Counted from the first letter of the stretch, positions 17,131 to 26,537 are shown. The stretch is 64,000 nt of DNA from Bradyrhizobium sp. WSM471 (GCF_000244915.1 NZ_CM001442.1:2914001-2978000), one strand, 5' to 3'. Translations and numbers: made by a program. The notes: generated by a model from the letters alone, not told the origin.

Positions 17131-18263
17131 GCGTCCGCCGCAAAGCGCGCCAGCGCGGCGCGGTCGATCTCGATGCCGAGGCCTGGCCCCTCGGGCACCT
17201 GCACGACGCCCTTCGCGTGCTCGATCGGCTCCTTTAAAATCGCCTGCCGGATCGGATGTTCGGTGCGGTCGAATTCAAGCATCGGCTCGAGCGGTGACAG
17301 CGAAGTCGGCGTGTGCGAGGGCAGCACGGCGAGAAGCTGGAGCGAGGCGGCGACCGCGATGCCGGTGCCCCAGACGTGCGGATTGTAGCGGATGCCGAAC
17401 GCCTCGCTCATGTCGGCGATCTTCTTGCATTCACTCAAACCACCTGCCGCGCAGGTGTCGGGCTGGGCGATGTCGATCGCGCGAGAAGCGAAGAGGTCGC
17501 GGAAGCCGAAGCGGGTGAATTCGCATTCGCCGCCGGCGATGGGGATCGAGAGCGCCGACCGCACCGCGCGATAGCCTGCAACATCCTCCGGCGGCACCGG
17601 CTCCTCGAACCATCCGATGTCATGGCGTTCGATCATGCGGCCGAGCCGGATCGCCGCGACCGAATCGTAGGCGTGGTTCGCATCGACCATCAGCGCAACA
17701 TCGGGGCCGATCGCCTCGCGCACCGCGCGGGTGATCGCGGCATCCTCCGCGATGCCGAAACCGACCTTCAGCTTCACGGCGCGGAATCCTTCGGCGGCAT
17801 AGCCCGCCGCTTCCTCCGGCAGATAGGTCAGCGGATCGCCTGACTTGCGCCGGTAGAGACCGGTCGCATAGGCCGCAACCTGCTTGCGCGCGGCGCCGCC
17901 GAGAAGCTGATGCACGGGCACGCCAAAATGCCTGCCCTTGATGTCCCATAGCGCGATGTCGATGCCGCTCATCCCCTGGATCACGACGCCCTTCTGGCCG
18001 TGATCCCGCAGGCGCGCGTAGACCATCTGCCACAGCACGTCGGTGCGCAACGGATCCTCGCCGATCAGCCATGGTTCGATGTTGCGAACCACCGCCGCCG
18101 TCATGCGTGCCGGACCGTAGCATTCGCCCCAGCCGACAAGACCGTCGTCAGTCTCGATCTCGACCAGCATCGCGGTGCGCGTGTCGTACCAGGCGCGCGA
18201 ATAGGCGAAGGGCTGCGACAGCTTTGCTTCGAGAATGTGCGTGCGAACCCTTGTGATCTTCAT
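17127..18263 (-). CDS. Mandelate racemase/muconate-lactonizing (enolase superfamily) enzyme
   Basis: 378 residues. The capping domain is followed by a barrel with the MR/MLE signatures: AVKLKVG (KxK base), metal ligands in MVDANHAYD, WFEEPVP and AGGECEF, and the C-terminal NPHVWGTG His. The KxK plus His pattern is that of the mandelate racemase subgroup, acting on sugar acids or related carboxylates by proton abstraction next to the carboxyl. GGAGG precedes the start. It lies 13 bases after the histidine kinase gene on the same strand, so the two may be cotranscribed. Substrate unknown. Confidence 0.85.
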   Translation of the reverse strand: MKITRVRTHILEAKLSQPFAYSRAWYDTRTAMLVEIETDDGLVGWGECYGPARMTAAVVRNIEPWLIGEDPLRTDVLWQMVYARLRDHGQKGVVIQGMSGIDIALWDIKGRHFGVPVHQLLGGAARKQVAAYATGLYRRKSGDPLTYLPEEAAGYAAEGFRAVKLKVGFGIAEDAAITRAVREAIGPDVALMVDANHAYDSVAAIRLGRMIERHDIGWFEEPVPPEDVAGYRAVRSALSIPIAGGECEFTRFGFRDLFASRAIDIAQPDTCAAGGLSECKKIADMSEAFGIRYNPHVWGTGIAVAASLQLLAVLPSHTPTSLSPLEPMLEFDRTEHPIRQAILKEPIEHAKGVVQVPEGPGLGIEIDRAALARFAADA

Positions 18264-18276
18264 TGCCAGCCTCCGT

Positions 18277-19785
18277 TCATCGCGCCTCGTCCAGCGCGCA
18301 AATCACCGTGCAGACCACGCCGCGGGGCAGGAAGTCGACCGTTGCCTCGCCGCCGAGCTGGTCACGCGCGCTACGCTCGATCAGGCGCGAGCCGAAGCCG
18401 CGTTGCACCGGCGCCGTTACCGGCGGTCCGCCGATCTCGGTCCAGATCAGGCGCAGCCGCGGCTTCGGCGCCTCGGCAAGGACCTCCCACTCCAGCGTCA
18501 CTCGGCCGGTCTCGTTGGACAGCGCGCCGTATTTCGCGGCGTTGGTGGCGATCTCGTGCACGATCATCGACAGCACCACGGCGAGCCGCGGCGACAGCGG
18601 CACCGCGGGGCCGGCCATGCGGATGCGCTCGGGATTGTTCAGCAGGAACGGTTGTAGAGCACGTGTGATCACGTCCCGCAGCTCGGAGCCTGCCCATTTC
18701 TCCTGGCTGAGCAAATTATGAGCCTCGGCCAGCGCGCCGAGCCGGCCCTCGAATTTCGTCCGCTCGTCCCGGCTGGCGCTGCGGAAGGTCTGCACTGCGA
18801 TCGCCTGCATCAAGGCGAGCGTGTTCTTGACGCGATGGTTGAGCTCGTCGATCAGGAGATCGTGCAGCATCTCGCCGCGCGCGATCGTGGTCGCCATCCT
18901 GACCGCGAAGGTCAGGCCGGTCAGCAGCAGGATGCCCCCGATCAGGCTGGTGATCGCGATGTTGCGCCAGAGCGGCGCGATCAGCGAGCTCTCGGCGACG
19001 CCGGCCACGATGGTCCAGCCGGTCAGCCGCGACCTCGTATAGACGGTGGACAACGCAACACCGTCGAGCGAAACCGTCGAGAGTGCGGCTTCCTGCGTGC
19101 GCAACATACTCTCATACAGCGTGCCGGTAGCCCGTTTGCCGAAGATCTCCGTAGGTTTCGGCGTGCGCGCGAACACGAAAGCCTTGGTGTCGAGCAGGGA
19201 AACCGTCCAGTCCCGGTCGGGCCGCTGCTTCTCGACCAGGTCCTGAAAGATGCTGATCGGCGGACTGAAGCAGAGGTCGTAGATCACTTCGCCGTCGCGG
19301 AGCACCGGAACCTCGACCGTAAGCACTGGCCGGCCGTTGATCGCGCCGGTGAACAGGTCGGAATATTGCGGCGACCTGGTCGCAAACACCTTCTCGATGA
19401 TCTCGAGATGACCGCGGGGCGGCAGGCTCGCGGTGTCCTCGGTCGCAGAGGAAAACAACAGCCGGCCCTTGCGATCGGAGATCAGCACGAGGCCACCCTT
19501 GCCGTACTGGTCGACGAAGCCGAGCGCGATGCGGCGGAAGCTCTGGAAGTCGTCGTTGCGCAGCGAATTCGTCAGCGCAAGCACCTGCAAGCCGCCGGTC
19601 ATCCGCTGCACCTCGGAATCCAGCACGAGGCGCATGCTGCGCACGTTCTCCAGCACGCGGCGGGTCGCATCGTTGCGGTCCTGCTTGTAATTGTAGACCG
19701 CAATACCGACCGCGAAGACGATCAGCGGCAACATCGTTCCCGTGACCAGAAGAGCGAGCCGGACCGGCAAAGTGAGCTTTGACAA
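18277..19785 (-). CDS. Membrane-bound HWE-family sensor histidine kinase
   Basis: 502 residues. Two membrane helices (about 8-30 and 276-297) flank a periplasmic sensor domain of dCACHE/PAS-like length. The phosphoacceptor is His317 in DELNHRVKNTLALMQAIA; the N box HEIATNAAKYGALS and the WTE motif in LIWTEIGG are hallmarks of HWE kinases, which usually lack a classical F box. It ends GFGSRLIER...GGEATVDF. The start codon is TTG. No response regulator is nearby, so the partner is elsewhere. The enolase-family gene follows by 13 bases. Confidence 0.88.
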   Translation of the reverse strand: MSKLTLPVRLALLVTGTMLPLIVFAVGIAVYNYKQDRNDATRRVLENVRSMRLVLDSEVQRMTGGLQVLALTNSLRNDDFQSFRRIALGFVDQYGKGGLVLISDRKGRLLFSSATEDTASLPPRGHLEIIEKVFATRSPQYSDLFTGAINGRPVLTVEVPVLRDGEVIYDLCFSPPISIFQDLVEKQRPDRDWTVSLLDTKAFVFARTPKPTEIFGKRATGTLYESMLRTQEAALSTVSLDGVALSTVYTRSRLTGWTIVAGVAESSLIAPLWRNIAITSLIGGILLLTGLTFAVRMATTIARGEMLHDLLIDELNHRVKNTLALMQAIAVQTFRSASRDERTKFEGRLGALAEAHNLLSQEKWAGSELRDVITRALQPFLLNNPERIRMAGPAVPLSPRLAVVLSMIVHEIATNAAKYGALSNETGRVTLEWEVLAEAPKPRLRLIWTEIGGPPVTAPVQRGFGSRLIERSARDQLGGEATVDFLPRGVVCTVICALDEAR

Positions 19786-19933
19786 ACGCGGGCGTCCCGG
19801 TTCCAGCGCAGAGGAGCGCCGGATTTATGGTTTTGGGAGACCATAAGGGCGGGATTTGCGCTGCGCCATAATTTTTCGCGTCCGGACGAGCCGCCCAGGG
19901 ACAAGGTTTTGCAGCGCAGTCCGCGGCTGCGCC

Positions 19934-20026
19934 TCAGCTCATGCTGATTGCGGTCAGCAGCAGGCACATGGCGTAGACGGCAGCCAGGCTGAGCCCGGCG
20001 ATCCGGGCCTCTCGATACGATTTCAT
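19934..20026 (-). CDS. 30-residue single-helix membrane microprotein
   Basis: Encodes a 30-residue peptide, MKSYREARIAGLSL at the N-terminus then a hydrophobic stretch to residue 28 ending AISMS. A basic N-terminus followed by one membrane helix suggests an inner-membrane microprotein. CCGGGAG lies about 8 bases upstream of the ATG. It follows the DUF1236 gene on the same strand, separated by a GC-rich hairpin. Function unknown; the good ribosome site and composition are the only evidence. Confidence 0.55.
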   Translation of the reverse strand: MKSYREARIAGLSLAAVYAMCLLLTAISMS

Positions 20027-20048
20027 TACTTCAACTCCCGGAGAGGGC

Positions 20049-20067
20049 GGCCGCCTTCAAGGCGGCC
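20049..20067. terminator. GC-rich hairpin after the DUF1236 gene
   Basis: GGCCGCCTT and AAGGCGGCC form an almost perfect hairpin about 15 bases past the DUF1236 stop, without a T-tract. It may attenuate rather than end transcription into the microprotein gene. Confidence 0.5.
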
Positions 20068-20081
20068 CCCTTACACCTGGA

Positions 20082-20426
20082 TCAATCAATTTCCTGAACG
20101 ACGGTGCGCGAGCCGGGATCGACGAGCATCACGTGATCGCCGGAGTAGACGTAGCGATACTTGGTCAGCGACGGACCCCAGTCTGCGGGAACGGCCTCGA
20201 GTTCGACGTCGCTCGGCACGGCCGCACCGACAACGATCTTTTCCTTGGTCGTCACCGGACGGACGCGGTGCTCGGTGACGTAGGATTTGATCTTGGTTCG
20301 GTACTGCGGCTCGATCTGAACGGCCGCCGCGTGGCCCGTCCCGGTCGTCGTCACGACGGTCGATTGCGCGAAAGCACCGGTCGAAATCAGGACCGCGGCG
20401 GCGGAAAGCAGGAACAACTTCTTCAT
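20082..20426 (-). CDS. DUF1236 domain-containing exported protein
   Basis: 114 residues. Signal peptide (KKLFLLSAAAVLISTGAFAQ) then a DUF1236 domain: YRTKIKSYVTEHRVRPVTTKEKIVVGAAVPSDVELEAVP and the YRYVYSGDHVMLVDPGSRTVVQEID end. These are small periplasmic proteins common in Rhizobiales with no known activity. The start at 20426 has AGGAG upstream; the longer frame to 20468 lacks a signal sequence at its N-terminus. Confidence 0.82.
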   Translation of the reverse strand: MKKLFLLSAAAVLISTGAFAQSTVVTTTGTGHAAAVQIEPQYRTKIKSYVTEHRVRPVTTKEKIVVGAAVPSDVELEAVPADWGPSLTKYRYVYSGDHVMLVDPGSRTVVQEID

Positions 20427-20564
20427 CTCGTTCTCCTCGTTCGAATATGCGCCGCAACAACCCCTCATCGCCGACAGCGTTCCCGGCGCAGGGAACTAAT
20501 TGCCGCTTTTTCCCGTTTATAGCTCACCGAGTTGAACGGCTCGGGCTCTGGAGGAGGACGACAA

Positions 20565-20798
20565 ATGAAGTTGAAGATAGTAACTGCAGCACTGATGCTT
20601 GCCGCAATATCCCTGCCGGCGTTCGCGGCCGACGAGTTCTACGTCGTGCAAGACGTCAAAACCAAGAAGTGCACGATCGTGGACAAGAAGCCGACGGACA
20701 CGTCCATGACCGTCGTCAGCCCGTCGGGCACGATCTACAAGTCGCGCACCGAGGCTGAAAGCGGCATGAAGACCGTCAAGGTCTGCACGTCCAACTGA
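20565..20798 (+). CDS. Small exported protein with two cysteines
   Basis: 77 residues. Signal peptide ending near SLPAFAAD and a 55-residue mature part (EFYVVQDVKTKKCTIVDKKP...VKVCTSN) whose two cysteines could form a disulfide. GAGGAGGA precedes the ATG. A 26-residue membrane peptide follows 12 bases later, so the two are probably cotranscribed. Similar small proteins occur widely in Bradyrhizobium-type genomes; no function is known. Confidence 0.72.
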   Translation: MKLKIVTAALMLAAISLPAFAADEFYVVQDVKTKKCTIVDKKPTDTSMTVVSPSGTIYKSRTEAESGMKTVKVCTSN

Positions 20799-20810
20799 GG
20801 AGGATGACAA

Positions 20811-20891
20811 ATGCCAGTTCTGATTCTCTGGGCCGTGCCGGCCGTGCTGGTGATCGGCGGCGGCATCTATCTGATCGGCCATTTGCATTAA
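20811..20891 (+). CDS. 26-residue membrane microprotein
   Basis: Encodes MPVLILWAVPAVLVIGGG followed by IYLIGHLH, a single hydrophobic helix ending in His-Leu-His. GAGGAGGA lies directly upstream and overlaps the stop of the preceding exported-protein gene. Too short for standard gene callers; supported by its strong ribosome site and clean hydrophobic profile. Function unknown. Confidence 0.55.
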   Translation: MPVLILWAVPAVLVIGGGIYLIGHLH

Positions 20892-21176
20892 AGCACAGTG
20901 GAAGGCGAGCGGGTCTGTGCGTGCAGCGCACAGGTCCGCAAGCCGTCTGCTCCGAGAGGAGGAGGGCGCCCCTCGGCCTGCCACGCATCGGCAGGAGCGC
21001 AAGTTGCAGTGCAGCAGTTCGCGAAAAGGGTGGCCCTGCGACGAAGAGGACCCTCCGCGCACGCGAAATGACTTCCGTCGCGCCGACGTTTTCCATACGC
21101 TTCCCTCTCGCAAGCCGCATACCGGCTGCGCTCACGGCCCGGCGACAGGGCCGGAGCAACAAAGGGAGGGGAGACG

Positions 21177-22175
21177 ATGAAGCGAAGGTCATTTCTCGCT
21201 GGGATCGGTGCGACCACTGCAGCGGCTGCGATCGGCATGCCGTCGATCATCAGGGCACAGTCGCCGATCACGCTGAACGGCGCGGTCCAGTTCAACGACG
21301 ACCACGCCTTCAACCGGGCACTGCTCCGGTTCGAAGAGCTGGTGAAGAAGTATTACGGCAAGCCCGTCAACTTCACACTGCACAGGAATTCCTCGCTTGG
21401 CCTCGAAAAGCAGTATTTCGAGTACATGTCGCAGGGCAAAGCCGTCGACTACGGCATCGTCTCGCCGGCTCACATGTCGACCTTCGCCAAGGCGGCCCCG
21501 TTCATCGACGCGCCCTTCGTGTTCAAGGGCATCGAACACATGAACAAGGTCGTCGAAGCCAATATCCTGGCGCCGATCGCCGACGAAGTTGCGGCCAAGG
21601 CCGAGGTCGTTCTGATCGGCTATTCCGGTGGTGGCATCCGCAACATTTTTGCCAACAAGCCGCTCAAGACTCTCGCCGACCTGAAGGGACTCAAGGTGCG
21701 CGTACAAGGCGCGCCGATCTGGTCGAAGACCTTTGCGGCCGTGGGCATGAGCCCGACGGTGATCGCCTATAACGAAATCTACAACGCGATCCAGAACGGC
21801 GTGATAGCGGCCGGGGAGAACGAGGCGGCCGGCGTCGAGGCGATGAAGTTCTACGAAGTGGCTCCGCATCTCAACCTGACCCAGCACGCCGTGTCGATAC
21901 GGCCGATCTGCTTCTCGGTGAAGACGTTGAAGACCTTGCCCAAGGACTTGCAGGACGCGATCATGAAAGCCGGCAAGGAAGCCGGCGACTATGGTCGTCA
22001 ACTGGAGTCGAGCGAGGAGGTCGTCAAGCTCGACACGCTGGAGAAGGCCGGCAAGCTCAAGCGCGTTCCCTTCGAAGAGCGCGACGCCATGAAGAAGCTC
22101 GCCGATCCCGTGATGGCCACCTACGCCAAGGAAATCGGCGCGGAAGGCATTTTCGAGAAGATCAACGTCGTCTGA
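21177..22175 (+). CDS. TRAP transporter substrate-binding protein (DctP family)
   Basis: 332 residues. Twin-arginine-like signal (MKRRSFLAGIGATTAAAAIG, cleavage near IRAQS) and a DctP-type periplasmic binding fold; the substrate-anchoring Arg is expected in LKGLKVRVQGAPIWSKTFAAVG. It captures an organic acid or similar solute and hands it to the DctQM permease encoded next. GGAGGGGAG lies upstream. The 285 bases before it hold no recognisable gene or operator. Confidence 0.88.
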   Translation: MKRRSFLAGIGATTAAAAIGMPSIIRAQSPITLNGAVQFNDDHAFNRALLRFEELVKKYYGKPVNFTLHRNSSLGLEKQYFEYMSQGKAVDYGIVSPAHMSTFAKAAPFIDAPFVFKGIEHMNKVVEANILAPIADEVAAKAEVVLIGYSGGGIRNIFANKPLKTLADLKGLKVRVQGAPIWSKTFAAVGMSPTVIAYNEIYNAIQNGVIAAGENEAAGVEAMKFYEVAPHLNLTQHAVSIRPICFSVKTLKTLPKDLQDAIMKAGKEAGDYGRQLESSEEVVKLDTLEKAGKLKRVPFEERDAMKKLADPVMATYAKEIGAEGIFEKINVV

Positions 22176-22259
22176 GAACTGTCGCCGCCCACGCGACAGG
22201 ACGTCGGGGCAAGCCAGACGGCTTGCCCCATTGCATGATTGTGATCCTCCGGAGTCGTA

Positions 22260-22775
22260 ATGACCGAAATATCGATGCCACCGAACCCGTCGCCATGGCG
22301 CCGAGCAACGGCGGCCTATGCAAAACTGCTGGAAATCCTGCTCGCCGCCTCTGTCGGCCTTCTGGTCATTCCGGTCACGTTGCAGATCATCTCGCGCTAC
22401 ACGCCTTTGATTCCGTCCTACATCTGGACCGAGGAGATGGCGCGGTTCATGTTTATCTGGACGATCATGATCGGCGCCATGGTCGGCATCAGAGAGTCGC
22501 AGCATTTTGAAGTCGACGTCTGGCCTGACCTGTCACGCCGAAGCGAGGCCATGGTGCGGATTCTCGCGCGGCTCGGCGTGCTGGCGCTGGCGCTGGTGTT
22601 CGTATCCGCCGGCATCGAGTTTACCCGTTTTGCCTGGAATAGAACCTCGGAGCTGGCCGATCTGCCGCTTTGGCTGATCCACGTCGCCTGGCCGGTTGCC
22701 GGCGCGACCTGGATCGTGTTCGCCGGTGAACAGATTGTCGACGAGGCGCGGATTCTGGTTGGGGCAAATCAATGA
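22260..22775 (+). CDS. TRAP transporter small permease (DctQ)
   Basis: 171 residues with four predicted membrane helices (RATAAYAKLLEILLAASVGL onward, then IWTEEMARFMFIWTIMIGAMVG, a third near VLALALVFVSAG, and the last near WPVAGATWIVFAG). The motif RYTP...WTEEMARFMFIW is typical of DctQ. Works as the small subunit with the DctM channel. Its stop overlaps the DctM start (ATGA), so translation is coupled. Confidence 0.88.
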   Translation: MTEISMPPNPSPWRRATAAYAKLLEILLAASVGLLVIPVTLQIISRYTPLIPSYIWTEEMARFMFIWTIMIGAMVGIRESQHFEVDVWPDLSRRSEAMVRILARLGVLALALVFVSAGIEFTRFAWNRTSELADLPLWLIHVAWPVAGATWIVFAGEQIVDEARILVGANQ

Positions 22776-24091
22776 GCGGCAATGTTCTCTCTGCCGGACA
22801 GGCCGCAATGGTCCTGTTCGGTACTTTCGTTGGCCTGCTCATCATACGCGTGCCGGTCGCGTTCGCGCTTGGCCTTGCCTGCGTGCCGATCCTGCTGATC
22901 GAGCCGCATCTGTCGCTGATGACGCTCGCGCAGGAAACCTTCAACGCCTACAATTCGTTCATTCTGCTGGCGGTGCCGTTCTTCCTGCTCACCGCCAATC
23001 TGATGAGCATCGGCGGCATCACCGACCGGCTGGTGGCGCTGTCCCGCTCAATGGTCGGGCACTGGCCGGGGTCGCTGGCGCAGATCAACGTGGTGCTGTC
23101 GGTGTTCTTTGCCGGCATCTCCGGCTCCTCCACCGCGGACGCGGCGAGCCAGTCCAAGATCTTCATCGATGCCCAAACCAAGGAGGGTTACGACCTCTCG
23201 TTCTCCATCGCCATCACCGCGGTCTCGGCCGTGCTCGCCGTCATCATCCCGCCCTCGATCCTGATGATCGTGTGGGGCGGACTGATCTCGACCTCGATCG
23301 CCGCGATGTATCTCGCGGGCATCGTGCCGGGATTGCTGATCGCCGGCGCGCAGATGGCGACCGTGCATGTCTACGCGACGCGTCGCGGTTATCCGACCTA
23401 TCCGAAGGACACCTGGAGGGAGATGTGCTGCGCCATCTGGCGCTCGATACCGGCGCTGCTGACGCCGTTCATCATCGTCGGCGGCATCCTGCTGGGGTGG
23501 TTCACCGCGACCGAATCCGCCTGCGTCGCGGTGCTTTATTCCGTCGCGCTGTCGACGTTCTTCTACCGTGAAACCGGCGCGCGCGAACTCTACAAGGCTT
23601 TGCTCGACACCGGGCGCCTGGCCGGCGTCGCGCTGTTCTGCGTGGGCACCGCGAGCGCGTTCGGCTGGCTGCTGGCTTACTACAGGATTCCGCAGGAACT
23701 GCTGGCCAACGTCTCGACCTGGGGCATGGGCGCGATCGGGGCCGGCTTCTTCATCGCGCTCTGCTTTCTGGTGGTGGGCTGCTTCCTCGACGCCATTCCG
23801 GCGATCATCATCGTCGGCACCGTTCTCGAACCCCTGGCGAAATCAGTCGACCTCCATCCGGTCCAGTTCGCGATCATCTCCATCATATCGCTGGCCTTCG
23901 GGTTGGTGACGCCCCCTTATGGCCTGTGCTTGATGATCGCCTGCTCGATCGCGGGGGTGCGGCTGCGCTATGCCCTGAAGGACACGGTGATCATGCTGAT
24001 TCCGATGCTGCTCGTGCTGGCGGCCGTCATCGTCTGGCCGAGCGTGTCGCTGTTCCTGCCGCGTCTGATCGTGCCGGAGATGTTGAAATGA
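22772..24091 (+). CDS. TRAP transporter large permease (DctM)
   Basis: 439 residues, about 12 membrane helices. DctM signatures are present: LAVPFFLLTANLMS, SGSSTADAASQSKI, IPPSILMIVWGGLI and FGLVTPPYGLCLM. Na+-driven channel subunit that imports the solute delivered by the DctP protein at 21177. Last gene of the three-gene operon; a strong hairpin follows. The substrate of the whole system is not determinable from the sequence. Confidence 0.9.
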   Translation: MSGNVLSAGQAAMVLFGTFVGLLIIRVPVAFALGLACVPILLIEPHLSLMTLAQETFNAYNSFILLAVPFFLLTANLMSIGGITDRLVALSRSMVGHWPGSLAQINVVLSVFFAGISGSSTADAASQSKIFIDAQTKEGYDLSFSIAITAVSAVLAVIIPPSILMIVWGGLISTSIAAMYLAGIVPGLLIAGAQMATVHVYATRRGYPTYPKDTWREMCCAIWRSIPALLTPFIIVGGILLGWFTATESACVAVLYSVALSTFFYRETGARELYKALLDTGRLAGVALFCVGTASAFGWLLAYYRIPQELLANVSTWGMGAIGAGFFIALCFLVVGCFLDAIPAIIIVGTVLEPLAKSVDLHPVQFAIISIISLAFGLVTPPYGLCLMIACSIAGVRLRYALKDTVIMLIPMLLVLAAVIVWPSVSLFLPRLIVPEMLK

Positions 24092-24100
24092 GCAGGGGTT

Positions 24101-24128
24101 GATCCCGCGGCTCTGATGCCGCGGGATC
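24101..24128. terminator. Terminator after the TRAP operon
   Basis: GATCCCGCGG and CCGCGGGATC form a 10-base stem with an 8-base loop, 9 bases after the DctM stop, with a loose T-run (CAATTTT) downstream. The opposite hydrolase gene ends 13 bases further on, so it may act both ways. Confidence 0.75.
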
Positions 24129-24140
24129 GGTCCAATTTTC

Positions 24141-25415
24141 CTACAGATTGCTCTCGGTGATCGCGGCGTAGACCATGCTGCGCAGCTCGCGCCGGAGCGG
24201 GTAGGCGCTCGACGGCAGCACCTGCGTCATGAAGATGGTGATCAGCTCTTCGGCCGGGTCGATCCAGAACGACGTCGTGGCCGCGCCGCCCCAATTGTAT
24301 TCACCGGGGCTGCCGGCGACCAGTGTCTCGGCCGGGCGCATGGTCACGGCGAAGCCGAGGCCGAAGCCAATGCCGTTATAGGTCGCTTCGGAGAACAGCG
24401 AGCGCGACACCTCGGGGAGGAAGCGACCGCCCGGAATGTGGTTGGTCGTCATCAGCGCCAGCGTCTTCGGCCCGATCAACCTGACGCCGCCGAGTTCGCC
24501 GCCATTGAGCAGCGCACGGCAGAAGGTGAGATAGTCGGCCGTCGTCGAGCACAGCCCGCCGCCACCCGAGATCAAGGACGGCGGCGACAGGAACGAGCTC
24601 TTGGCTGGATCGTCCTGCAGGGTCAGGCCCTCGCGCCGCTGGCCGGCATGGAAGGTCATGCCGCCACCCGGGTCGGCCGAGTAACAGGCGGCGAACCGGT
24701 GGGCCTTGGAAGCCGGCACGTGGAAATCAGTGTCGGTCATGCCGAGTGGATCGAGGATGCGTTGTTTCAGGAACTGCTCGAAGGGTATGCCGGAAATTTT
24801 GCCGACGAGATAGCCGAGCACGTCGGTCGAGACGGAGTAGTTCCAGGCCTCGCCCGGCGAGAATTCCAGCGGAATTTTTGCGAGGCTCTCGATCATGGTC
24901 TGGAGCGTGCCTGATTTCTCGACCTCGCCGATCTTTTCAGCGCGGTAGGCGGCATCGACGTTCGAGCGCTGCTGGAAGCCATAGGTGAGGCCGGACGTGT
25001 GGCGCAGCAGGTCGACGATCAGCATCGGCCGCGTCGGCGGACGGGTCAGGAAGGAAGGCGCGGTGCCGGCGACGAACACGCCGAGATCCCTCCATTCCGG
25101 AATGTACTTGGCGACGGGTTCATCGATCGCGACGAGGCCCTGCTCGACCAGCATCATGAAGGCGACGCTGGTGAGCGGCTTGGTCATGGAATAGATGCGG
25201 TAGATGGTGTCGTCCTTGACGGGCAGCTTGCGCTCGACGTCGGCAAAACCCTGCACCGAGCTGTGGGCGATCTTGCCACGGCGATAGACCAGGAGATGCG
25301 TGCCCGGGAAGCGACCGGCATCGATGTACCGGCTCTTCAGATGCGCATCGACGCGGTCGAGCGCGGCCTTGGACATGCCAACGGATTCGGGCGAGGCGGG
25401 GGTGGGGGCGAGCAT
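24141..25415 (-). CDS. Serine hydrolase of the class C beta-lactamase fold
   Basis: 424 residues. SxxK nucleophile motif SMTK (Ser76, Lys79) and YxN-type motif WNYSVSTD (Tyr193) identify a beta-lactamase-family esterase/peptidase. No signal peptide is seen, so it probably acts in the cytoplasm as an esterase rather than on murein or antibiotics. GGAGGAA precedes the ATG. It is divergent from the intradiol dioxygenase gene at 25587; the pairing might reflect an aromatic-ester route, which is speculation. Confidence 0.83.
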   Translation of the reverse strand: MLAPTPASPESVGMSKAALDRVDAHLKSRYIDAGRFPGTHLLVYRRGKIAHSSVQGFADVERKLPVKDDTIYRIYSMTKPLTSVAFMMLVEQGLVAIDEPVAKYIPEWRDLGVFVAGTAPSFLTRPPTRPMLIVDLLRHTSGLTYGFQQRSNVDAAYRAEKIGEVEKSGTLQTMIESLAKIPLEFSPGEAWNYSVSTDVLGYLVGKISGIPFEQFLKQRILDPLGMTDTDFHVPASKAHRFAACYSADPGGGMTFHAGQRREGLTLQDDPAKSSFLSPPSLISGGGGLCSTTADYLTFCRALLNGGELGGVRLIGPKTLALMTTNHIPGGRFLPEVSRSLFSEATYNGIGFGLGFAVTMRPAETLVAGSPGEYNWGGAATTSFWIDPAEELITIFMTQVLPSSAYPLRRELRSMVYAAITESNL

Positions 25416-25586
25416 CAGTTCCTCCGGGCAGTTTTGTCCGACGTTGATAGCCGATATGGCGGTCTCATTCCAAGCCGGTCGCGCTTAACGCCGGCCGGCT
25501 GTTTGGTGTAGGCTTCACCTTGGAACGCCTCCAAGCAGCCCAAAAGATCCCCAACGGGCCAACGAGAAAACGCAGGCAAACGCACC

Positions 25587-26504
25587 ATGACCCAGTTCAA
25601 CGAGACCGAACTCACCGAAGCCGTCGTCCGGAGCTTTGACCGGACACCCGACCCGCGCGCGAAATTCCTGCTCCAGGAATTGGTGAAGTCGCTGCACGAT
25701 TACGTGAGCAAGACCGGCCTCACCTTCGGGGAGTGGGAATACGCCATCGATTTCCTGACCCGCACCGGCCAGAAATGCACGGATACCCGGCAGGAATTCA
25801 TCCTGCTGTCCGACGTGCTCGGCGTCTCCATGCTGGTCGACGCGGTCAACCATCGCGAGCGCGAGGGTGCCACCCAGACCACCGTGCTTGGGCCGTTCTA
25901 TGTCGGCGAGCACAAGGTGACGGCGCACGGCACCGACATCTCTCCGAACAATCAAACCGGCGAACGGATGTTCGTGCAGAGCCGTGTCACCGATCTCAAG
26001 GGCGAGCCGCTCGCGAATGTCCCCGTCGACGTCTGGCATGCCGACGATGACGGCTTCTACGACTCGCAGAAGCCGAACTATGACGAGGTCGGCGCCTCGG
26101 CGCGGGCGCGCTTCATCACCGACAGCGACGGCCGCTTCTTCTTCCGCACCATCTTGCCATGCAGCTACCCGATCCCGACCGACGGCCCGGTCGGCGAGAT
26201 GATCGTGCAGACCAACCGCCACCCGATGCGCCCGGCGCATGTGCACTTCCTGGTCAATGCCAAGGGCTACGAGCCGCTGATTACCCACGTCTTCATGGAC
26301 GGCGACAAATATCTGGATTCCGACGTGGTATTCGGCGTGAAGGATGACCTCGTCGCCAAGGTCGAGCCGCGCAACGACCTTGAGATGCCCGACGGCACCA
26401 AGGCGAACGGGCAGTGGCACCTGATGACCTATGAATTCCACCTCAAGCCCGGCGGCGGCATGGCGCCGAAGCCGCTGGGAACCAAGGCTGAGGAGCCCGC
26501 CTGA
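25587..26504 (+). CDS. Intradiol ring-cleavage dioxygenase (probably hydroxyquinol 1,2-dioxygenase)
   Basis: 305 residues. An N-terminal helical dimerisation domain (LTEAVVRSFDRTPDPRAKFLLQELVKSLHDYV) precedes the beta-sandwich. Fe(III) ligands are visible: Tyr158 (DDGFYDS), Tyr194 (CSYPIPTDGPVG), His218 and His220 (RPAHVHF). Overall pattern is nearer hydroxyquinol than catechol dioxygenases, giving maleylacetate from 1,2,4-benzenetriol. No maleylacetate reductase or monooxygenase gene is adjacent. The LysR gene at 26538 is convergent. Confidence 0.82.
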   Translation: MTQFNETELTEAVVRSFDRTPDPRAKFLLQELVKSLHDYVSKTGLTFGEWEYAIDFLTRTGQKCTDTRQEFILLSDVLGVSMLVDAVNHREREGATQTTVLGPFYVGEHKVTAHGTDISPNNQTGERMFVQSRVTDLKGEPLANVPVDVWHADDDGFYDSQKPNYDEVGASARARFITDSDGRFFFRTILPCSYPIPTDGPVGEMIVQTNRHPMRPAHVHFLVNAKGYEPLITHVFMDGDKYLDSDVVFGVKDDLVAKVEPRNDLEMPDGTKANGQWHLMTYEFHLKPGGGMAPKPLGTKAEEPA

Positions 26505-26537
26505 CCGTCAGGCGCGAGCAGCGCCCGCCGTCTCTCA

